The notes beneath the pieces were generated by a model. The model did not search any database. It worked only from the letters and a program-made list of their open reading frames with translations, and had not been told where the DNA came from. Positions 37,381 through 49,708 of a DNA stretch of 64,000 nucleotides are shown here, one piece after another (within the stretch, counting starts at the first letter, position 1; every line of letters starts with the position of its first letter). The stretch comes from Phascolomyces articulosus (Eukaryota; Mucoromycota; Mucoromycetes; Mucorales; Lichtheimiaceae): NCBI GenBank assembly GCA_025677815.1, contig JAIXMP010000036.1, positions 186,001 to 250,000 of the forward strand. Direction: 5' to 3'. Position numbers and translations under genes: made by a program.

Positions 37381-38989
37381 ATGCTTTACGATCCTTCACT
37401 TCCATTTACAACGGTATATCATTTATTTCGAGAACAAACAACTCAACATACTCCTTTCACTGCTGGTTGTAATGCTTTTCTTGTATACGATGAGACAAAG
37501 GTAAAAAAAAAAAAAAAAGTGATCCATATTAAACAATGAAGGAGGATCTTTTTTATGCTTCATTCCTTTGTTTTAACAAAACAATCTATCCATGTTAGGA
37601 ATCAACGGATAAACTCTTGATATTATATATATTATATGCACTTTATGCAGACACCACGCTTGAACGTAATCCATTTCTGACATTCTTTTTAGAATTCGTG
37701 TCAGGTGAACATCAACGAGGCAATGCACTTGAACAGCAATTTGTTTATTGCATCTTGGAAGGTTCTATTGTCAAAGTATGAACTTGTTCTCTCTCTGGAG
37801 GAAACAGAGACGTCTTCTTTTTTTTTATATATCTAACAACAAAAAACAACCATGATCTTAGATCAAAGAACGAACGCCAAAACAAGTATGTGATAATACA
37901 TTGGAAACTTTACCCAAAACTAATACAAGTGTGCAACGATTGAATGAATTGGAAAACAGTGTGGCTCGATTGATAGGTGATCCGTATGTATTTTGTGGAT
38001 CAGGGAGATAAAGGAGGGATGCTGTTATTTCAAAATAGATAAGGTTATTTATAAATGACTTTATCCCTAAATTTAGTTTGACAACAACCTTATTACCATC
38101 CTTGAAGGATCAATCCATCATTGGTTCAGAAACATTTGCAGAAACCATTCAATTAATCCATGATGCATGCATACGAACCTTGACAATACCCGAACAACAG
38201 GTAGCAAAAAATAATAGAATGTAGGGGAGGGAAAATATACTTTTATTAACTTGGATCCCAAATAATGGCTACGTAGTTTGTTCAAAATGCATTTAAATCG
38301 GATGCACCTATGGTTGTTACGCATTGTGGATTATCACCTGAAAAATTACGAGATTTAGTGGAAACAAATCATATTTTAGCAATGGATGTCGTGCCCTTAT
38401 TTCTTGAACAAGTGAATGATAAAGAGTAAGTTCTTTTTTATTGAAGCCAGGATGGGCTTTTTCTATGGAAATAATGTCACTCAACATCAAAACCTGTTTT
38501 TTTATACATAGATATTTATATGGACTTGCCAAAGTGCCTGTGGGAAATACAAGTGTTGAATTAGTTTATCATTTACTTACATCAAGTCATCATAGTCGCA
38601 GCGATGGAAGCATTGGTGGGATGGGTAATGTAGGTGATTTTTTACACATGTATATTTCCAATAGTATTCGTACTTGTGAACTTTATGAAGAAGGTCCAAG
38701 AAAAGATAAACATGTTCGTTTGGTAAGTATATCCAACATCATGTTCCCCCCTCCCCCTTTTACCAACGAATAATAACGTGAATGCTCTACTTAGGTGGCC
38801 AAGTTTATACAATCCTTATTGGAAAAAGGAATTATCCCTATTGCAGAATATCTTATCGAAATCCAATCTTTTTGTGTTGGCTATTTTCGATTCAAAGGGG
38901 TTGCCACCTTATTTCAATTGGCATCCAGTGAAGCACAAAGAATGGGATTTGAAGTGGATCGGCAATTACAACACCAAGTGGCCATATAG
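37381..38989 (+). CDS. CNOT11: CCR4-NOT complex subunit 11 (CNOT11)
   Basis: Seven exons: 37381-37500, 37599-37775, 37862-37983, 38077-38200, 38277-38425, 38512-38722 and 38795-38989; 365 residues. The N-terminal half (LPFTTVYHLFREQ; NPFLTFFLEFVSGE; FVYCILEGSIVKI) and C-terminal half (VVTHCGLSPEKLRDLVETNH; FLHMYISNSIRTCE; KHVRLVAKFIQSLLEKG) match the conserved architecture of CNOT11. The protein binds CNOT10 and the N-terminus of CNOT1 as a module of the cytoplasmic deadenylase complex that shortens poly(A) tails. Baker's yeast lacks a clear orthologue, whereas animals and many early-diverging fungi have one. All six introns are GT-AG. The gene is convergent with TIM13, with 246 nt between stop codons. 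Confidence 0.88.
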
Positions 38990-39235
38990 TCCTCCTCAAC
39001 CCATTATGATAATAATAATAATAATAAAATAAATATTCAAAAAAAAAGAAAAATCTAAATCTATAATATAATCTGTGCTTGTGTGTCATTTATATATACA
39101 GCATAAAAAAAAATAACTAACACAAAGAAAGAGAGACTGGTCAAAATTGTAGTTGTTGCTGTTGCTGTTTTTATATATGTATATGAATATGAATATGTAC
39201 TTTTTTATAAAAGGAAAATAAAAAACATAAAGTTT

Positions 39236-39813
39236 TTACATAGCACCACCATATTGACCAGCAGATTCACGTTGAATTCTACCAACATAGGCACGCGAAA
39301 CAACGTTCCATGCTTCCATATAACGATCCATACACTTTGATAAACAAGCTTGTTCACCACTTTCCAAACGAGCACCAGGCTTGGGAACACACTTGTCATA
39401 ACACTTTTCATTGATTTTCTATAAATTTGTTTATGTATACACCTCAAAACCGTCAATTTTTTTCTCCTTTTTTGCTTACATATAAACCCTTGAAATACTT
39501 ACGTTAATGAGTTCTTGAGCATTAGCCAAGGCAAGTTCACCACGGACCTTATCCATAACTTCTTGCTTCTTGTTTCCCTATTTTTACCATGGACAAGAAG
39601 ATAATTAGGAATATTATACAAATGAATATTTTTTCTTCCAATGCCTTAAAATATATGCATTTGTTCTATCCCTTTTTCCTCTCCCTTGGAATTATTCTTA
39701 TGCAAAATACAAAGAATAATAATAGGTCGCGTTTATTTTTGTTTTTATAAAAAAATAGTTACCATATCAGAAGCACCACCGCCAAAGTTGTAGCCCGAGT
39801 TATAATCGCTCAT
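39236..39813 (-). CDS. TIM13: Tim13, small Tim chaperone of the mitochondrial intermembrane space
   Basis: Three exons in transcript order: 39813-39763, 39577-39503 and 39418-39236; 102 residues. The twin CX3C motif is present: C48/C52 (KCYDKC) and C67/C71 (ACLSKC). The surrounding sequence [20 protein letters not shown] and the following [15 protein letters not shown] are typical of Tim13 rather than Tim8, 9 or 10. With Tim8 it forms a hexameric chaperone that passes hydrophobic precursors to TIM22 and SAM; import and folding depend on Mia40-driven disulfides between the four Cys. No presequence is expected or seen. Both introns are GT-AG. Confidence 0.93.
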
Positions 39814-40152
39814 TGTTTATATATGAAGTTTTTATATAAAAAAAATAAAAGAAAACTTGTCAAGGACAACAATATACACCAAGTCAAATAGCACACAAAA
39901 TTTTCACTCCGACCAACTAGACAAGACCGTTGTTCCGGCTAAACCGGGGTAAACCGTCACTTGTTTGGACCGGACTATTCGTTTTTATACTCCAAAATTC
40001 ACCTCTGTAAATGCATTTGGAGACTGTGTTCATCCTCAACATTGAAATGATGGTGATAGATAAAAATAGGAACAAAACAAAAAAAATGTTTTTTATTATT
40101 ATTTATATAAGAAGTATCAAGCCGACAGGGCAACTAAACGTAGATAGATCAT
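39814..40152. other. Intergenic region between TIM13 and the SDR gene
   Basis: Contains the TIM13 promoter (minus strand) and the 3' flank of the SDR gene. A GC-richer patch (39905-39970) with two CCGG-containing sequences lies just upstream of TIM13 and may hold promoter elements. No gene seen. Confidence 0.5.
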
Positions 40153-41529
40153 CTACATAAAACGTCCTGGAACTACAGGATGACTAGCACTTAAGCCACC
40201 ATCGACAGCAATAGCCTAAAAGAAGAATAGTAGGTAACTGGTTAGTATCAATTATATATAAGAGATGTATATAGTACTAAGAACATACCTGTCCATTGAG
40301 ATACGAAGCTTCATCACTTGCCAAAAAAGCAACCACATTAGCAACCTAAAATGATGCAGGATATGAGTAACAAAAGTAATAAATATTTGAAAGGGTGAGA
40401 AAATTTCACAAAATTATAAAGCATAAATACCTCTGCGGGAACAGCATAACGACGGGTGGGATTCAATTGACCAATTTTATGCGATGTACCTCTTGATTTT
40501 GCATAATCAAAAGTTCTTACCGTCATGCCTGTTTCAATAATACCCTAATAATAAGTAAATGAATGATCATATATTAGTACTGTATTTGTCATGCTTACTA
40601 TGTCTGACTGGTATCATATATAAAGTACATACAGGACAAATGGCATTCGTTCGTACATTGGTTCCTGCGTATTGATAGGAACTAGTTTGACACAGGTTAA
40701 CAACACTATAAAAAAAGAAGCAGAACTGAATGAACAAGCAAGTTCCTGATAAAAGTTTATGTTATAATAACACAGATATACTTACGCTGCCTTGGCTGCC
40801 GAGTATTCTGGTGGACCTGCGCCAGAGCGCAAACCAGCCACTATAAAAGTATAATTGATATTTACGTCAAATAAGATACCACGTATCCTCTTTTTTTTTG
40901 TATAAAGAAATAGAAGCATACCTGAAGCAGTACAAATGATGGATCCACCTGAAACTTCTTTCCCACCTTTACCCGTCTGTTGCATTGCTTTACCAGCATG
41001 CTTGAGAGCCAAAAAGGCACTTAATGAATTAACGCGCACTACTTCCATAAACGAAGCTTCATCAGCTTCTTGCAATAACAAATGATTGGCGCTCACACCA
41101 GCATTGGCAAAAAAGACATCCAAACGACCAAAGAATTCCATGGCTTCAGCAACAATATTAGTAACACCTTCAGTAGAGGCAGCATCGAATTGACGTGGTA
41201 TACAAGCGACATTGGGATAACGCATTTCAATATCTCGAGCAAGTTCTTCCAAATTATCTCCTCTTAAATCAGTGGCAAAGATGACTTTGGGGCCACGTTT
41301 GGCAAGAGCGTATACGGTAGCACGACTAATGTATGGGTATAGCTTATTGTTAATACAATGATTATGATGGATAGAATCAAAACTAGAAGAAGAATGATGA
41401 TGTTTACCCAATACCACGGACAGAATTAGCACCTGTAACAATGCATACTTTATCTTTAAGTGAAGGACCTGATTTAGCTAAATGAGCAACAAGTTGTCCA
41501 ACACGTTCGTTTGCCGTATTACCACTCAT
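40153..41529 (-). CDS. Short-chain dehydrogenase/reductase (classical SDR)
   Basis: Seven exons in transcript order: 41529-41408, 41325-40922, 40840-40786, 40705-40633, 40544-40431, 40345-40289 and 40215-40153; 295 residues. It has the NAD(P)-binding glycine motif within VCIVTGANSVRGIGRATVYA, the structural NAG motif (FFANAGVSANH), the catalytic Ser segment GGSIICTAS and the catalytic YSAAK (Y188/K192). DGGLSASHP near the end is typical of classical SDRs. The acidic residue in FATDLRG after the second strand suggests a preference for NAD(H). The substrate is not predictable; a 3-oxoacyl reductase or alcohol/sugar dehydrogenase is possible. No targeting signal stands out. Its start lies 362 nt from the CCDC90-type gene, divergently. 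Confidence 0.88.
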
Positions 41530-41891
41530 GATAAATTAAATATGTATAAAAAAAAAGGTAATAAGAGTAAGAAAAGAGAAAAGAAAGGAAAAAGAATTGA
41601 AAAAAGTCATGCAAAATAAACTGGCTGGCAGTATTTTTAGTCAGAGGTTTCCCCACGATTTAATTTTTCTTATGGGAAAATGGGTTTGAGCGTATATTTT
41701 TTACCTTTTCTCAATGATCAATGATGATGGTTACAAAAAGTCTAACTGCTCTGTGTGTGTCTCCCTGATATTGGAAGTTTCATCTCCAGATGGTGTCGTG
41801 CAGACAATCAGGCTGTGTTTGTTTTTTATTTTCTCTCTCCTTTTCTTTTTTGCCCTTTGTTTTTTTCATACATAACATAATAAATCCAATC
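41530..41891. promoter_or_regulatory. Divergent promoter region, SDR gene and CCDC90/Fmp32 gene
   Basis: The 362 nt between two start codons on opposite strands. The half next to the plus-strand gene is T/C-rich; no clear TATA box or binding site was identified. Confidence 0.5.
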
Positions 41892-42986
41892 ATGAATCCA
41901 CTTAGAAATGGTAATGCTTCATCCATTCAAGATAATATTGATTCAATCTCTAGTTTCGATTGGATTAGAAGGGAGAGAAAAGGAGAAAAGGCATTGAAAA
42001 TTACGAGTCAAACAAAAAAAAAATAACCATACTTTATCCGCATAATCTTTCAATCAATCAGTTTCGAACATCCTTTTGACTCAATCAAAAACACCATTAA
42101 TAACATCAAACATTTGGACACGACAACAGCAATCCATGCTATTACAACAATTACCTATGCGAAGCATTTCTTCATACCATTTCGATACATTTAAATTTGT
42201 CGAACGTTTAGAAGCAGAAGGGTTTTCTAGAGAACAAAGTGAGGCTATCATGGCTTCCCTTCGTGAAGTCATATCTGAAAGGTAAATATTCATCAAAAAT
42301 AATAATAAAGTTGAGGATCCATCAATAACGGGGGGTATGAACAAAAACAATATAGTATGACGGATGCTACCAAAGGCATGGTGACCAAAGCAGAACAAGA
42401 AAAGGTAAGAAAAAAATCATAGATCATGACAACAAAACAACAAATACCAACCAATGTATTTAACAAATACAATCAAATATAGACGGTGTATACATACAAG
42501 GTGGACTTTGCTCACTTGAAATCTGAGATCCAGCTTTTAGAAAAGAATGATTTCACCATGATGAAAGCAGAAAATGATCGATTATTAGGCGAAGTTGAAA
42601 AATTGCGACAAAAATTACGAGAAGAAATTACACGATCACAAGCCAATGTTCGATTAGATATACATTTAGAAAAAGGAAGGATTCGAGATGAAGCAAGTGC
42701 TCAAGAAATTAAAATCAAAGAAACAGACACACGGATAGAAAGTGAAATTGCTGGTTTAAGAACACAGATGGAAGCGATCAAGTTTCAAATTTTACAGTAT
42801 ATGATTGGTAAATTATCATGTTTTTTTATGCAATATTGGCTGGAATGTTGGGGTGAAAGGGTTGGTATAAGCCCTTGGTAAAGAAGATCCAGATCCAGTT
42901 TTATTAACAATTTTTTTAATTTTTTTACAGGTACTATTACTGGTGCAGGAGCATTGTTTCTTGCATACCTTCGTATGCTTCGTTAG
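41892..42986 (+). CDS. FMP32: CCDC90/MCUR1-family mitochondrial coiled-coil protein (Fmp32-like)
   Basis: Five exons: 41892-41910, 42062-42281, 42356-42404, 42483-42807 and 42931-42986; 222 residues. The 19-nt first exon supplies MNPLRN, completing an N-terminus rich in Ser, Gln and Arg ending RSISSYHFDT, a likely mitochondrial presequence. The family core follows: FDTFKFVERLEAEGFSREQS, MTDATKGMVTKAEQEK, KVDFAHLKSEIQLLEKNDF and a long coiled coil. A C-terminal membrane segment (GTITGAGALFLAYLRMLR) ends the protein. Yeast Fmp32 and human CCDC90B/MCUR1 are inner-membrane proteins linked to cytochrome oxidase assembly, proline metabolism and the calcium uniporter. The acceptor of exon 3 at AATATAG is the only one nearby that keeps the frame. 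Confidence 0.87.
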
Positions 42987-43303
42987 AAAAAAAAATAAAA
43001 AAGATACCAATTCATCCTTTAGAATACATTCTTCTTGCTTTTTTTGTATATTTATTCTTATCTTGATAATATAACAAAACGTTTGTTATTATTATGATTA
43101 CTGTGTTCTATCTTCTTGTGACCAAGTATAACAAAAAGAGCATGAGAGTGGTAGCTCCACACACATACAAACGACGACGACACGCGACATCTTGTGAATT
43201 CCGTTTCAACCAATAATATATACTCTTTTTTTTGAGTGTGTATGATTGTTCCTTTTTTTACTTGTTTCTTTTTTATATATTATTTTTTTTTGTTTTATAA
43301 TTC
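42987..43303. promoter_or_regulatory. Intergenic region upstream of the inositol phosphate kinase gene
   Basis: Contains the 3' end of the CCDC90-type gene and the promoter of the next gene. A CCAAT box (AACCAATAATATATAC) lies near 43208-43224, with a TATA-like stretch overlapping it. Confidence 0.5.
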
Positions 43304-44688
43304 ATGACAGATAAAAAATATAAAAGTCGTCAACAATCACAACAGCCACAACGACCTCCTATCAAAGAAAGCAAAAGTTCATTAGCATTATTACCATTAT
43401 CACATCGAGCAGGAGGTCATGTTCGCATGTTCCGATTGGCCAATGGTGCCATTTGTAAAGCCATTACAGACAAAGAACGTGAATTTTATGAAGATATTGA
43501 ACAAAAACCTGAATGTCAACCATTTATACCACGTTATATGGGTGTCATTATTATTTCTGATCACCATACACAAGGACCTAGGATTATTATGGAACGTGAT
43601 AGACGTCGTTTAAAACAATATACACCACCCAACTCCACTTCTAGTAACAAATCGAATCCTCATTTGATGCGACCTGTAAGACGTTCCACAACAGTAGCGA
43701 TGCCATCGGAATCAGAGCCGGATATGACTCCAACCACGGCATTGCCTGTATATCGAAATGGTCATCCGCCTTATTATGATTCTAATTCAGATCAACATCA
43801 ACAACAACCCATGCGATCAAGATATAAAAGATCAAGCTCATGTCCTCCAGCTTTAAGTATCGATAAACTGGATCATTCTAATAAGCGACGACAGCAACAA
43901 AAATATGTAGAAGAAAAAGAAGAAGAGGAAGAAGAAGATTATCAAGAACGACAAAGACAGTTATCAGATCATGAAGATACTCATGAATTTATTGTCATGG
44001 AAGATTTAACATTTGAAATGGAACATCCATGTGTTTTGGATTTAAAAATGGGAACAAGGCAATATGGTGTTTATGCAATAGAATCCAAAATGAAAAGTCA
44101 AACCATGAAATGTGAACAATCTACAAGTAAATCCTTGGGTGTTCGTATGTGTGGTATGCAGGTAATGAAGAAGATTGGTTTATGTATATCATTTGATCAT
44201 TTGAATGTTGCATATCTATTTAACCCAAGAATATCTCGTTTCAAAAGGTATATAGAGCAAGAACAGGAAAATGTCAAACACAAGATAAATATGTTGGACG
44301 ACAATTAGATACGGATGAATTCCGTGACACATTACATTCCTTTTTATTTGATGGCACACGATTGCTGGTGGAATATATCCCTGACTTGATCAGTAAATTA
44401 TGGAAACTCGAACGAGTCATTAAATCAATGCATGGGTATCGATTTTTTGGATCCAGTTTATTGATCATTTATGACGGTGCCAATACAAAAAAACCAGTGG
44501 ATCTTCGTTTAATTGATTTTGCTCATTGCGTCACTCGACAGGAATTTTTACAAAATCATTCACGCATGACATATCCACCAGAACAATCGATCGATCACCC
44601 AGATCATGGGTATCTCAAAGGTTTACATACATTAATGCGCATGTTACAGACTATTGCTTCACGACATATCAATGATTCTCCCTATTAA
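43304..44688 (+). CDS. Inositol hexakisphosphate kinase family protein (Kcs1/IP6K type)
   Basis: Two exons, 43304-44161 and 44248-44688; 432 residues. Inositol polyphosphate kinase signatures are all present: PCVLDLKMGTRQYG (the PxxxDxKxG motif, P242), RMCGMQVYRA across the intron, FFGSSLLIIYDG (the SLL motif) and LRLIDFAHC (the metal-binding DFAH). The N-terminal GGHVRMFRLANGAICKAI and FYEDI blocks match the IP6K class more than inositol trisphosphate 3-kinases. The predicted reaction is ATP-dependent pyrophosphorylation of InsP6 to 5-InsP7, a phosphate-status signal. A Ser/Arg/Gln-rich, partly acidic insertion of about 110 residues separates the N-terminal blocks from the PxxxDxKxG motif. 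It is much shorter than yeast Kcs1, lacking long N-terminal extensions. An IPMK-like role is the main alternative. Confidence 0.85.
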
Positions 44689-45047
44689 TCATTTTCTATT
44701 TATACATACATATATGTTATTGCTATTGTTATACACTCTTTCTTTTTCTAAAATGTACAAAAAATCTTCTTCCTTTTTTTTACAGGTACATATATTTTTG
44801 TCTTGCTTATTTTTGTAAATATAAATATTTAAATATATATAGATAGTTGTTTTTTATTTTTATATTTTTGTGTATACAAAAGAGGGGAAAAGAGATGATT
44901 TTGCTAGTAATGGTACTTTTTGGATGTATGTGTGTTTTATGTGGGATAAAAAGTCTAAATTGGATGATTAGAAACTATAATATATACAAATGGAATGTGT
45001 GTAATGTGATCATTCCCTCTCCGTTCTTTTATATTGATGAATAAAAA
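44689..45047. other. Convergent 3' intergenic region
   Basis: Lies between the stop codons of the inositol phosphate kinase gene (+) and the Set5-like gene (-). AT-rich, with TATA and T runs; an open frame at 44847-45044 is low-complexity and not credible. Confidence 0.55.
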
Positions 45048-46464
45048 CTAATCATTTTCAGCTCTCAATCGCATTTCCTTGCGTAATTGATCAGTCAATG
45101 GGATATCCTTTTCACAACGTTCACATTTACATTGGAACATATATGTCTTGTCCAAATAATTCACTCTAGTTTCCTTGTTCCAACGAGGATTGACATAGGT
45201 TTCACATAATTGATCTCCCTTTTTGATATCACGAAGGGCACGCACAACAATTCTGTATTGTGCATTGGTGTTTCCATATTCAATAGCGACGTTGGGAATA
45301 CAATTATGGTTCATATGGGATTGAACAAGGTACATGCCACCACTTTGATTGTTGATGTTGAATTTACCGAGGTATTCCAAAAATGTATCTTCATCATCAA
45401 ATAATTTGGCTGACAAGTCTTCAGGTAACGGTTTTTCAATTTTACATTTTTTGGGAGGTGGATGGTAAGCTTTCTTTAACAATGCGCGTGCCTTGGCCCA
45501 TAATTCACGAGTAGGTGATTCCTAGATACATCGATATACTATATTAGTACGGTCATAAAGTCTATCCATATGTCACCATGACGAAGCCCATCTCTCTTAC
45601 CATAAAAATCCATTCTGTTTCTTTAGCTTGTCTTTCCGCTTGATTCACAGTAGCAAATGCATCGTAATGCATCAACACAGTATCCAATTCACCCCGCTGA
45701 TGAGCCAAGATCATATGAGCATACATACGAGAAACTGCCATAGGGGCAGACCAATTTTCACCTTCACAAAAGTTCATAAAATCCTTCATGGCAGGGTTCA
45801 TACGTGTACATTCAAGACGATGGAAAGTTTCCCAAGCCAAACTTTTACAGGTGCGTGAACAATAGGTCATATCACAATGAGGACAACGGACAGCCAATCG
45901 ACTGAGACGCATGAATGGCTTAGCACACATACCACATGCATTGCCATCGCGTGCCAAAGAAAATCCTTCCCAAGGTGGGAAATACATGAATGGAGATTCT
46001 TCAAAGACTGTTTCATTGGCTTTAATATCACGAGCTGCAAAAAGACCCTTTCCAGTAACTGGATCAATCATTTTAGCCTAATAGAAGAAAAAAAATTTTT
46101 TTGTCGCGTTATTATTATTTGTTAGTAAAAAATACTATACATATTGGAGTATCCATAAAAATATATTTATATACATTACCACCACATTGGTAGATACGGA
46201 TTTCAAGTCCAATTTAGGATCAATAAAAGAAACAGGAATGGAAGGATCGTCAGCAATACCACTTTTGACAGGTTGAACAGTATTGGTTAAACCTTGTGTT
46301 TGCATGAGTTTCTTGACACGTTTTTCTGAAACACTCCATGAAGGTTGATCTTCAGTGACTTGAACAGTTACTTTTTTAATACCATAGTCAGGGTAGCTGA
46401 TTTTGACTTTTTGAATGGCATCAATCAATTCTTCTTGTGAAGGAATAGTTTTATCGTCGGACAT
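45048..46464 (-). CDS. SET5: SET/MYND-domain protein (Set5-like lysine methyltransferase)
   Basis: Three exons in transcript order: 46464-46180, 46077-45601 and 45521-45048; 411 residues. An N-terminal region (PSQEELIDAIQKVKISYPDY, ending NVVAKMIDP) leads into the SET start (GKGLFAARDIKANETVFEE). A MYND zinc finger is inserted at about 143-185 (CGMC...CPHC...YCSRTC...H...C). The SET core NHNCIPN lies at 325-331, LCETYVNPRW supplies the catalytic Tyr region, and a post-SET cluster CKCERC follows. Yeast Set5 methylates histone H4 K5, K8 and K12 and acts in subtelomeric silencing and stress tolerance; the same activity is expected here but not proven. An SMYD-type non-histone role is the alternative. 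Confidence 0.85.
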
Positions 46465-47722
46465 GATTCCTACAGGTAATATATATGACACACACCTATA
46501 ATATAGCCACTACTATATCACTGGTAATAAAGTATGTGCAAAAAAAAAAAAAATGGCGCGGGTACGATCTTTCATCGTGGCTTGAAACACTAGACCACGT
46601 TGGTGGATTATCGATGTATTATTGGCTAATATAATACCGATTCGACCAATCAAAACAAGTCCCTGTTTAGTATAGGTTTATGTTGATTACTTATAATTCC
46701 TTGAATGATGTACTTATAATAAATATTGATCTATCTCATATATAATCATGTTACAGAAATTTATCTACATTCAATAAATAGGCATATCGTTTTATAACCG
46801 AAGAGGACTATAACATAGAATTTTAAAGGAATAAGTGTGTTTCAATTATTATGCGTCATCATAAATGTTGTCAAATTAGTAGTAGTGATCATAAGGAAGA
46901 GTGCGGTTATAATTAAACAAATGGCCATTTTATCCCTTCTGGTTATAAACTTTTCTGTAATACCCGTCGCTTTTTTTAAGGTTATCGCCGCGCCATTTCC
47001 ATCCATCAATAAGATATTCAGTATGAAGCCATGTGCATCTTTCCTCGGATGATAGTGATCGAAAGTGTACATAGTTTTATTACTGTTTATGGACAATAGA
47101 GGATCTAGAATTATATATAAAAAAAACCCATAACTTTAGAAAGAGTTTATTGTTTAAAGTATAATAAGATAGATGGTTATTTTATAATGACTAGTGTCAA
47201 TATCGATCTGATAATTTTTATACATATGATATTATACAGAAAACTCAGCATGACTTCGTATCAAGTAGTGGTACTCATGATATAATTACGACAAATGATG
47301 AAAGATGATAACAAATTTCCTTATCAATTCGATTCAGTTTAATTTTAGAATATTCAACTTGAGTAAAAAATAGCCCATTGATTTATATATAAACTATAGT
47401 ATAGAAATGAAGAATTAGAAAAAAAAAGATGGATGGATTTATGTGATCTAGTCTAATTATTTGATGCGATGGTTAGGTGGTAGAGCCAAGAGAAAGGAAA
47501 AGAATTCGGAGTCCAATAAAGAAGAGTGCATTGACTTGTAATGAAAGAAAGAAATGATTGGTTGGAATTGAAAAAAAAGGCATGCCGAAAAATTTGGTTC
47601 TTTTTTTTTTGGTAAAGAATCCTTTTCCCTTTTTCTCTTTTCTTCTTCTCTTCCAGTACTTCTTTTTAAGTAGTTTAATACACAAACCCATATCCACTTT
47701 AAATACATTTATATACCTCATT
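46465..47722. other. 1.26-kb divergent intergenic region
   Basis: Contains the Set5-like promoter (minus strand, with an A13 run and a GGCGCGGG patch at about 46555) and the VTC1 promoter. A minus-strand 84-codon frame at 46842-47096 has mixed composition but no recognisable domain, start context or splice partner, so I do not call it a gene. Confidence 0.5.
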
Positions 47723-48191
47723 ATGGCTGATAATAATAACGTACTTGAATCAACAACGGGTAAAAGAATTGCATTGCCTGTACGGGTTGAACCCAAGGTG
47801 TTTTTCGCTAATGAACGTACCTTCCTCTCATGGCTTAACTTTACTGTTGTCCTGGGAGGTCTTGCTATGGGCCTGTTGAACTTTGGTGATCGTATTGGAC
47901 GTATGTCGGCCGTTTTATTTACTGTCATTGCTATGGGTGTTATGATGTATGCTCTTTATACTTTCCATTGGCGTGCTACTAAGATCCGTAACCGAGAAGC
48001 TGCTCCTTATGATGATCGAGTGGGTCCAACCGTTCTTTGTATTTTCTTACTTGCTGCTATCCTTGTCAACTTTTATCGTAAGTTTTCGTGTTTTTTTTTT
48101 GGTTGTTTCTTTATATATATTTTTATTCTATTGACTCATCGTCCGACAATCCCTTGTATTTTATATAATAGTTCGTATTGGAGCTGAATAA
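47723..48191 (+). CDS. VTC1: Vtc1, vacuolar transporter chaperone subunit
   Basis: Two exons, 47723-48077 and 48172-48191; 124 residues, the usual size. The sequence is near-canonical: [20 protein letters not shown] then LSWLNF, followed by three membrane segments ([52 protein letters not shown]). The family motif [20 protein letters not shown] lies in the loop between the second and third. The last exon contributes only LRIGAE. Vtc1 is the small membrane subunit of the VTC complex, which makes polyphosphate from ATP and moves it into the vacuole or acidocalcisome. An inositol-pyrophosphate kinase gene lies 3 kb upstream; the VTC complex is activated by inositol pyrophosphates, though linkage alone does not show co-regulation. 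Confidence 0.93.
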
Positions 48192-48644
48192 GAAGATATA
48201 AACCGTACAACAAAAATCCATTTTTCAACCTGTACTTTTTTTGTATACCCTCTCTTCTCCTCTTCAAAAAACATATTCTCTCGCTATTCAAACAAACAAA
48301 AAAAATAATAACAAGATTCCTATTATAACATAGTTTTTTTTTTTACTCGCATTCAAAATACTCATTTTTCTTTCTTTTTTTTTTCACCACATTTAATACA
48401 TCTTTATATTACATATACAACACAAACAACAACAACCAACACACACACAAAAAGATTACTTTCTCTGGATTGATTTCATGGAAATAAAGTATGTTTCAGA
48501 AAAAAAACCATGTTTTGAAACGCCGTTTTTTTATTTTTTGTTTAGATTTTGGAATGGAACATTAGGGTACATGTGTTTGGGTGATAAATGCCAATGATAC
48601 ATTATATGGGAGGAGGGGGGGGGAACAAGTTTACATGTTGTATC
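48192..48644. other. Convergent 3' intergenic region
   Basis: 453 nt between the stop codons of VTC1 (+) and ALG14 (-). CA-rich repeats (ACAAACAACAACAACC, ACACACACAC) at 48418-48450 and a G9 run at 48614-48622. No gene seen. Confidence 0.6.
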
Positions 48645-49708
48645 TTAAACAAGTATACCATGATATTCAGATTTTGGATATTTTTGTACTAGTTCAGTCC
48701 ATTGAACAATGAACCGATCTGCAAAAAGATACAATAATTTGCCTGTCAGTGATAAACTTGTGACTCGAGCAAATGATTCTACATAGATGATTTGAACGCG
48801 TCGGAGACCAAGTAACTAGAAAATTATAAAACGAAATAACTGTCTCAGTTATCCATCCTCTTTAATGGTCGGATATACTAGATAACACATACAAGGAGTA
48901 AAAAGAAGTAGAAGATGAGGAATGTAGACGAAACTTTACCCTGACAAGATACGCCGCCATACAGATTGGAATACAGCTTCCTGGGCCGTTACACAATATC
49001 TAGTTTACACAACATATTTATATATAAATATATTTATACAATACCAATTTAACATCTTTCTTCCCTCCTCTGTGTCTCTATACACACACGATCATAAACA
49101 ATCAATTTTTTTATATCATCATTTTGTAAATGATGATATAAATGTTTATATAGAAAATGATACTTTACCAGATCAGGCATAGTTTGAAATAGAATTCGTA
49201 TGGAAACCATGAGAGCACACGCCATATTCCAAGGAACTTGACTCCAACTTTGACCGACCTCACGTGCTCGCGGTAAACGATATACTTTGCCCTATAGAAA
49301 GTGGATCTGCGTAAATAACACACATCTATTGGTAATTGAGAGAAGTTATATAAAATATTTTACACTGGCATCTAGTGCATTTGCTTTAGATTCACTTAAT
49401 GTATCCGATTCAGCAACAAGATAATAACGAGGTGTATATAAATCTGGATTTAAGGCTTTTATTAATGTCATCATTTCTGCTGTATGTCCACCTATATAAT
49501 AAATAAAAGAAGTTAGTGTCAATTTGACGTTTCAAAAACTTAATTAAAAAAAATCAAACCTGCCCGATCCAAGGAAAATGAGAGTTTTACAACTCGAATG
49601 GCGTTGATGTAATGGTGGACTAGCATGATGACCAGGTATAATTTGCCATAATCGTAATGCAATGACTATTGTTATGACAAAGAGAGTTCCTATTGCAAAA
49701 AGTAGCAT
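48645..49708 (-). CDS. ALG14: Alg14, membrane subunit of UDP-GlcNAc transferase
   Basis: Five exons in transcript order: 49708-49564, 49491-49364, 49291-49169, 48999-48940 and 48815-48645; 208 residues. An N-terminal membrane anchor (LLFAIGTLFVITIVIAL) is followed by the hallmark LGSGGHTAEMM (46-56), then KVYRLPRAREVGQSW, ILCNGPGSCIP and a C-terminus FADRFIVQWTELVQKYPKSE with YHGILV. Alg14 recruits catalytic Alg13 to the ER and together they add the second GlcNAc to dolichol-PP-GlcNAc in N-glycan assembly. The first intron must use a GC donor (49563-49562): the nearby GT would break the frame inside the invariant GSGGHT, while GC-AG restores it exactly. Confidence 0.9.

Noticed and set aside
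42282..42355. Apparent exon start at YEQKQYSMTDATKG in the Fmp32-like gene
   Set aside because: There is no AG acceptor in phase before that sequence. The AATATAG acceptor at 42351-42355 keeps the frame, so the upstream open triplets are intron.
46842..47096. 84-codon minus-strand open frame between the Set5-like and VTC1 genes
   Set aside because: Mixed composition, but no recognisable domain, no splice continuation and no gene-like context; most likely chance.
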